Positions 61,893 through 64,000 of a stretch of 64,000 nucleotides of DNA are shown here, piece after piece. Under the pieces are notes generated by a model. The model was not told where the DNA came from. It did not search any database and worked only from the letters and a program-made list of their open reading frames with translations. The stretch's first letter is position 1. Each line of letters opens with the position of its first letter. Source of the stretch: Opisthocomus hoazin (lineage: Eukaryota > Chordata > Aves > Opisthocomiformes > Opisthocomidae); the NCBI RefSeq assembly GCF_030867145.1, contig NC_134421.1, positions 30,635,979 to 30,699,978 of the forward strand. Reading direction: 5' to 3'. The position numbers and the translations under genes were made by a program.

Positions 61893-62031
61893 CTACACTA
61901 GCTGGTAGCCTGATCCTGAAGTTTGGTCGTATTCTATTGTATACTGCCTCGTCCAGTCCACGATAACAGGCCGAAAAAGACCACAGCATCTGAATTCAAA
62001 GAAGTCTATAACGTTCCTTATACATCCATGG
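61893..62031 (-). CDS. ZDHHC17: ZDHHC17 (HIP14) last coding exon, C-terminal 45 residues
   Basis: Read on the minus strand, the exon follows a gtttttgttttggttttag acceptor (AG at 62032-62033). It completes an Asn codon and encodes 45 residues from HGCIRNVIDFFEFRCCGLFR through the end SGSGYQLV, then TAG at 61893-61895. This is the C-terminal tail of the Golgi/vesicle palmitoyltransferase ZDHHC17, past its last membrane segment. The enzyme S-acylates substrates such as huntingtin, SNAP25 and CSP through ankyrin repeats and a DHHC domain. Those domains lie in exons outside the window. Phase matches the preceding exon exactly. ZDHHC13 is the nearest paralogue, but the tail matches ZDHHC17. Confidence 0.95.
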
Positions 62032-63895
62032 CTAAAACCAAAACAAAAACACGTATTAGTAAGCAGTATCATAGCTCATCTAACAAAGCACAACATTTTT
62101 TGTCTGCCTACAAATTTGATTCTTCACCCTTTAAGCTCCTAACTGTAGAAAACCAATTCAGTTACGAATTATCTTAGTGCTTGCTGATAAGCAAGTTCTG
62201 AAATAAGAAGTAGTCACCAGACTGATGAATATTTGATCCTTGGACACAAGATGCTACCTTTCTTCCACTATCTACCAAAACTGTGTGGAAAATGTAACAT
62301 GTTATTGGCAGTGCACCATCATGCAGCCCAGCATGGTAATTCAGATCCCTTTCTAAAAGGAAAGTTGTATTGTATAGATGGACGCAAGATGAAACAGCAC
62401 ATAGTGAATGTCTTCCTAGAATAATTTCCATTTCTATTAATATCTATTTCTGTCATACATACTGGTTCACCAGCTGCAGGTCTAAGATCAGTTAAGTACC
62501 TAGACAACACAAAATTAAGAAAGCACTATCTGAATTAAATGAACTATTCCAGGACTTTCTGCTGCTGAATCAATGAATTGACAAATACTTAAGATACCTA
62601 CATCAAAACTCCAACACACTGGTCTTTTTTAACTTAATTACATATGGGCTGAATAGATCATAGTTTTCTGGAAGAGAAGATGGTTTTATGATAGATGCAA
62701 GAGCAGGTCTAAGCAACACGGAGATGACAACCACTTGATGTCAATACTTGACACCAAGTCAGTTATTTTTGACATCTGGTGTTCTTTTCAAGAGTCATTT
62801 TTATAATATCAGCTCTTTCAGTGAAAATGGTTTGTGAATATGACGTTAATTGGGGGACAAAACCAGCAGTTGTTTCCTATCCTGTGTACCACCCTGTGTT
62901 CTTCAGGCAAAATAATGATCTGGTTTTGTTACAACTCTATTCTGTAGGAAGACTATAACCACACAGAGATGCCTGCCTGCTTCTCACTGAAAGTTTTGTA
63001 TGGAAAGATACTAAAAAAAGAGATCACACAAATTTCCCTTCTAGCACAAAAATCAAACTGCAACAATAACTCCTACCTCCTGTTCCTCTGGCTGTCACCT
63101 GAAAGAGCAGCAGCTCGCACAGGAGACACAGCTTATGCAGCGGGATGAGACACGCTTCTGTCCTTTTCGCTGCTCCTTTTGTAACGTGCCCTCATTTATT
63201 TCCTGCTTTGGCTCCCCAAGCTGCTCCATGCCACCATACTCCCATGCCAGTGCTATTTCATCCCTGAGCCCCGCTCTTTCAGCTTGCGCCCTCGTCACTA
63301 CCGAAATCAGAATCCTTACCCACCCTTTACATACTGACACCCAAAAGCCCATGTCTCACCCATGCACCACCCACTTTAGTCCTGCTCCATTCCCCACAAA
63401 TAGCTTTGCCCATGCTCTTCCTCCCGAGCAGGAAAGAAGCGCTGCCTCTTTTCTCACGGAGAAGAGAACAAGGGGAGGTACTGCACGGAGCACATTCAAC
63501 AGCACATTAAACGTAAATCAGGAGAGACTTCCTGGTGTGGAAGTGAAGATCCAGCTCAACATCGACACCATGCAATAAGCAACTGCATCTGGTTGGGGCA
63601 TCTGATTTATAAAGAGGGTATTTGTTTCCCCATAAACTCGACAGCAAAATACGATCACTGCTGGGAAGCATTATTTTGTGTGTTTATGCATCCCTGTCTA
63701 GAGTCACTACAAAATGTTTACCAATTCCTTTAACTAGGTAGAATGTGTTACTGTAAAAACCGCTGACAGATTCAGCCTTCCAAGTAGTGGAAATACTTTA
63801 AAAGCACTTAGCTACGTTCTGTTTCAACAAGTTGCACAATTCAAACTTACGCAAGGCTACACAAATAAGAAATATATTTACACTTTAAAACTTAC
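62032..63895 (-). other. ZDHHC17: ZDHHC17 last intron
   Basis: About 1.86 kb of minus-strand intron bounded by GTAAG and a T-rich acceptor. The 63.1-63.5 kb section is richer in C and T on the plus strand than the rest. No repeat or hidden exon is recognised; the open frames here are chance. Confidence 0.9.
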
Positions 63896-63990
63896 TTGAA
63901 TGGGCTTTCAATAGATGTGGTTGTAACTTTAAAGTGCTTGTATCTTCTGGCATTCATTCTTTCATTTGTAGTGATACCTAAGCAAGATAT
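63896..63990 (-). CDS. ZDHHC17: ZDHHC17 penultimate exon, cytosolic tail after the last membrane segment
   Basis: On the minus strand, a tgtcttcag acceptor (AG at 63991-63992) is followed by 95 bases encoding ISCLGITTNERMNARRYKHF, then KVTTTSIESPF and the first two bases of an Asn codon, before a gtaag donor at 63891-63895. The split Asn is completed by the last exon at 62031. The TTNERMNARRYKHF segment is the conserved TTxE motif of DHHC palmitoyltransferases, a structural motif near the active site. The first base is in phase 0, so the preceding codon (expected CAG, Gln) ends the previous exon, beyond the right edge. Confidence 0.94.
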
Positions 63991-64000
63991 CTGAAGACAG

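Noticed and set aside
1-64000. CRISPR arrays, tRNA or rRNA genes, bacterial operons
   Set aside because: No regularly spaced repeats, no cloverleaf or rRNA sequence and no operon-like gene packing; the content is vertebrate nuclear DNA.

Overview
This is vertebrate nuclear DNA, most likely from a bird. Three things point there: CR1 retrotransposon 3' ends carrying the avian ATTCTATG-type terminal repeat, a solo LTR of the avian ERVL type, and a bird-like 194-residue CSRP2. The species cannot be named from the sequence. The window is mostly non-coding. It holds one complete gene (CSRP2, plus strand) and the 3' end of a second (ZDHHC17, minus strand). They converge tail to tail, as CSRP2 and ZDHHC17 do in the human genome.

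Positions 1-45,700 are an intergenic desert upstream of CSRP2, with no protein exon I can recognise. It holds 5'-truncated CR1 copies at about 4.17-4.97 kb, 13.0-15.1 kb and 19.27-19.83 kb. The middle one is an old minus-strand copy with a younger plus-strand copy inserted in it. There is also a solo LTR (39,789-40,200), several MIR/CORE-SINE-like fossils, short microsatellites and a few palindromes. About 22.4-29 kb is AT-rich and nearly free of recognisable transposons, with dense homeodomain-type TAAT/ATTA motifs near 27.4 kb. It is a candidate distal regulatory block, but this is inference.

A CpG island at about 45.74-46.76 kb is the probable CSRP2 promoter and untranslated first exon, with a consensus donor at 46,182. 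The five coding exons are 49751-49862, 51818-51986, 53011-53143, 53817-53910 and 54507-54583. They join in frame to a 194-residue protein with two LIM domains, each followed by a glycine-rich repeat. Residue 14, glycine in the CSRP2 orthologues I know, reads as cysteine here. The CSRP2 poly(A) signal is at 54,811.

After about 4 kb of intergenic DNA, the minus strand carries the ZDHHC17 3' UTR (about 58.87-61.89 kb), its last coding exon (61893-62031) and the preceding exon (63896-63990). The remainder of ZDHHC17 lies beyond the right edge. CSRP2 encodes a cytoskeletal/nuclear LIM adaptor and ZDHHC17 a Golgi palmitoyltransferase. They are neighbours by conserved synteny, and the sequence does not suggest a shared pathway. 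I found no convincing undescribed gene system. The best leads are the G14C change, the possible enhancer block, the nested CR1 insertion and a few hairpins.
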